A DNA stretch of 64,000 nucleotides from GCA-2731375 sp002731375. Its GTDB lineage: Bacteria > Pseudomonadota > Alphaproteobacteria > GCA-2731375. The position numbers were made by a program, and so were the translations under genes. Location of the stretch: NCBI GenBank assembly GCA_030752605.1, contig JASMDX010000006.1, positions 1 through 64,000 on the forward strand. Reading direction: 5' to 3'. A model generated the notes under the pieces. It saw nothing but the letters and a program-made list of their open reading frames with translations, was not told where the DNA came from and ran no database searches. How positions within the stretch are numbered: position 1 is the stretch's first letter; the number at the start of each line of letters is the position of its first letter. Of the stretch, positions 62,552 to 64,000 are shown piece after piece.

Positions 62552-62590
62552 GCGGGCCCGCCTGAACAAGATGGTCAGACACGGGCCCGC
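62552..62590. repeat. Perfect 9-bp inverted repeat after the molybdoenzyme gene
   Basis: GCGGGCCCG (62552-62560) and CGGGCCCGC (62582-62590) enclose a 21-base loop, just past the stop at 62598 on the minus strand. No U-tract follows, so it may pause or stabilise the transcript rather than terminate it. The AT-rich stretch between it and the HEAT start could hold a promoter. Confidence 0.5.
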
Positions 62591-62597
62591 TATGCGA

Positions 62598-64000
62598 TCA
62601 GGTGATATCCCTCGGTGCGAAGGACATAGACCGGAAGGTCTTCTTGTACGGCGATTCACCAATTTTCTTTACATTTGCAACACCCATCTTGTAGTTGTAG
62701 TTGCCGCTGATGCCATCAACGATCCGGCCTTCTAGTGCATTCGCCGGCTGCGAGGTATGCAAGAAGTCCATGAAGATAAGACCCTTCTTGATATGCCGCG
62801 TGACCATGGCGACGCCAGTAACGGCACCCCTTGTCAACTCCACATTGCCTGCCTTCATCTGTCCGCTGAAGGTATAATCACCACTTTCAACACCTAACGT
62901 GGTTTCCTTCAGGTTCGGCACACGGTCAGAATAGACCATCAACATATCGCCGCTCTCGACGCCCCGTGCCTTGGCGTCATCGGGATGTATTTCAACATAG
63001 TTGTCAGGCCAGCGCTGCACGATGTAAGGCCGGCGCCGGTCATCGAAGCCCGACTGCCACCGCTCGTTGGTTCTCCCGGAGGTGCACCACAACTCGTTGC
63101 CCTTCGGGCTCAACCACTCCCAATAATCCGAGAACAAGGACCAGGGCGATTTCTCTATGTTGCAACGGCCAGTCTGAGAGTTGAAGTGAGTCAGCTTCTT
63201 GTTGAAGACATTGCCCGCAGCGGCCCCAGTTTCGGGCAGCTTGCGTGTGGTGTCATGCAGGCGTTTGGTACCAACAAGGGTGCCGTCGTCTTCCATGAAG
63301 ACCGGACCCTGGATCCCGTTGGTGCCAAATTCACTCAACTTCTGATGCAATGTCTTACCCTCGCGGTGGGCCGCAACCTTGATCATGTTGAAGTCCTTGC
63401 GGCTGCCGCGCGAGAAGCGGGCCGATTCTTCGGCGACATCATTGGAGCTTTTCCAATCGAAGCCGTCAAAGCCCATGCGCTTTGCCAACTGAGCAATGAT
63501 CCACCAATCCGGTTTGGCCTGGCCCGGTGCGTCATAGAATTTGTTATAGACACGCAGACGGCGCTCGCCATTGGCCCGCATGAAGGTGTCTTCACCCCAA
63601 GTGGCCGCTGGGAAAATGATATCGGCGTAACGGTTGCCGATCGGATCAACCAGATAGATATCCTGGTTGATGACCACCATGCCCCCTGAATCGGCGCGCC
63701 GCTTCAAACTATCGATGATATCCTGCTTGTCGTAGGACCGTACCTGATGAGGGTTGGCAACGATTAGTTCCTCGAACCGTTTGGCCAATTGCTGGCTGCC
63801 GCACATGGATTGGATCCAGGTGGTGCCAATGACATGGGCAAAACGCGTATGCCCCGACATGGTCCAGGTATCCGTATCCAAAGCCCGGCGCCGACGTCCC
63901 GGCACCTTCATGGGCGACTTGTTACGCGGATATTTGCCGCCGCGCTGGCCACCACGTTGGTGACCACCGGCCCGGCCCACGACCTGGCCGGGTCTACCGC
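62598..64000 (-). CDS. Arsenite oxidase-like (AioA/IdrA-type) molybdopterin oxidoreductase, C-terminal part
   Basis: The gene enters from the right edge, so about the N-terminal 40% is missing. The visible part of about 467 residues has GRPGQVVGRAGGHQRGG at its start, the YADIIFPAATWGED segment and the ANGERRLRVYNKFYDAPG region, all like AioA. It ends with a molybdopterin-dinucleotide-binding domain (RPYIVQRWPDNYVEIHPDDA) and SPYKKTFRSMSFAPRD. AioA oxidises arsenite and the relative IdrA reduces iodate; other substrates are possible. No Rieske subunit (AioB) is seen here; it may lie further upstream. It leads the cytochrome cluster. Confidence 0.8.
   Translation of the reverse strand, partial: GRPGQVVGRAGGHQRGGQRGGKYPRNKSPMKVPGRRRRALDTDTWTMSGHTRFAHVIGTTWIQSMCGSQQLAKRFEELIVANPHQVRSYDKQDIIDSLKRRADSGGMVVINQDIYLVDPIGNRYADIIFPAATWGEDTFMRANGERRLRVYNKFYDAPGQAKPDWWIIAQLAKRMGFDGFDWKSSNDVAEESARFSRGSRKDFNMIKVAAHREGKTLHQKLSEFGTNGIQGPVFMEDDGTLVGTKRLHDTTRKLPETGAAAGNVFNKKLTHFNSQTGRCNIEKSPWSLFSDYWEWLSPKGNELWCTSGRTNERWQSGFDDRRRPYIVQRWPDNYVEIHPDDAKARGVESGDMLMVYSDRVPNLKETTLGVESGDYTFSGQMKAGNVELTRGAVTGVAMVTRHIKKGLIFMDFLHTSQPANALEGRIVDGISGNYNYKMGVANVKKIGESPYKKTFRSMSFAPRDIT

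Overview
The window looks like a chromosome segment of an alphaproteobacterium, probably a free-living, metabolically versatile one. Grounds are the moderately high G+C, the alphaproteobacterial style of the S21 protein and lysis genes, FNR/FixK-type boxes and many acyl-CoA metabolism genes. The order is not resolved. No tRNA, rRNA or CRISPR array was seen.

Regions. 0-2.8 kb is a phage remnant: two tandem DUF5681-type genes, a CPBP protease, and a lysis cassette of M15 peptidase, holin-like protein and overlapping spanin-like reading frames. 2.8-16.2 kb holds acyl-CoA catabolism (enoyl-CoA hydratases, acyl-CoA ligases, a biotin-dependent acyl-CoA carboxylase, SDRs, a TetR regulator with a palindromic site), interrupted by a CcdAB toxin-antitoxin pair, gene fragments, an AmpG-like transporter and a macrodomain protein. 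16.8-22.1 kb is a compact redox operon: luciferase-like oxidoreductase, two fumarate-reductase/AprA-type flavoproteins and two iron-sulfur proteins. 22.1-37.7 kb is accessory metabolism (hydrolases, GMC oxidase, PLP enzyme, acyl-CoA ligase, ketosynthase, AidB-like dehydrogenase, thiolase) with two multidrug-type MFS pumps. 38.0-41.2 kb carries rpsU with an apparent CTG start, a GrdB-family selenoprotein gene with an in-frame TGA and a SECIS-like hairpin, and a ThDP enzyme. 41.3-41.7 kb holds fragments of an adhesin and an IS5-type transposase.

The most notable region is 41.9-64 kb, almost entirely on the minus strand. An arsenite-oxidase-like (AioA/IdrA-type) molybdoenzyme runs in from beyond the right edge. 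After it come a HEAT-repeat protein, a cupredoxin-like protein, and two paralogous copies of the same four-gene module in the same order: a single-subunit cytochrome-bd-like membrane protein, a diheme cytochrome c, a membrane monoheme cytochrome c, and a diheme cytochrome c fused to an ethylbenzene-dehydrogenase-gamma/NxrC-like domain. Two further cytochromes c and tiny membrane proteins lie between the copies, giving 13 CXXCH motifs in eight proteins. Downstream is an operon for a tandem universal-stress protein with PCP_red-type repeats, a radical SAM protein with the same repeat, and HemY protoporphyrinogen oxidase. Two perfect FNR/FixK palindromes (TTGAT-N4-ATCAA) lie at 46729 and 52243. 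My reading, which is inference, is an oxygen-regulated respiratory system that takes electrons from a periplasmic molybdoenzyme through cytochromes c to CydA-like oxidases, with dedicated heme chemistry. The substrate cannot be told from sequence.
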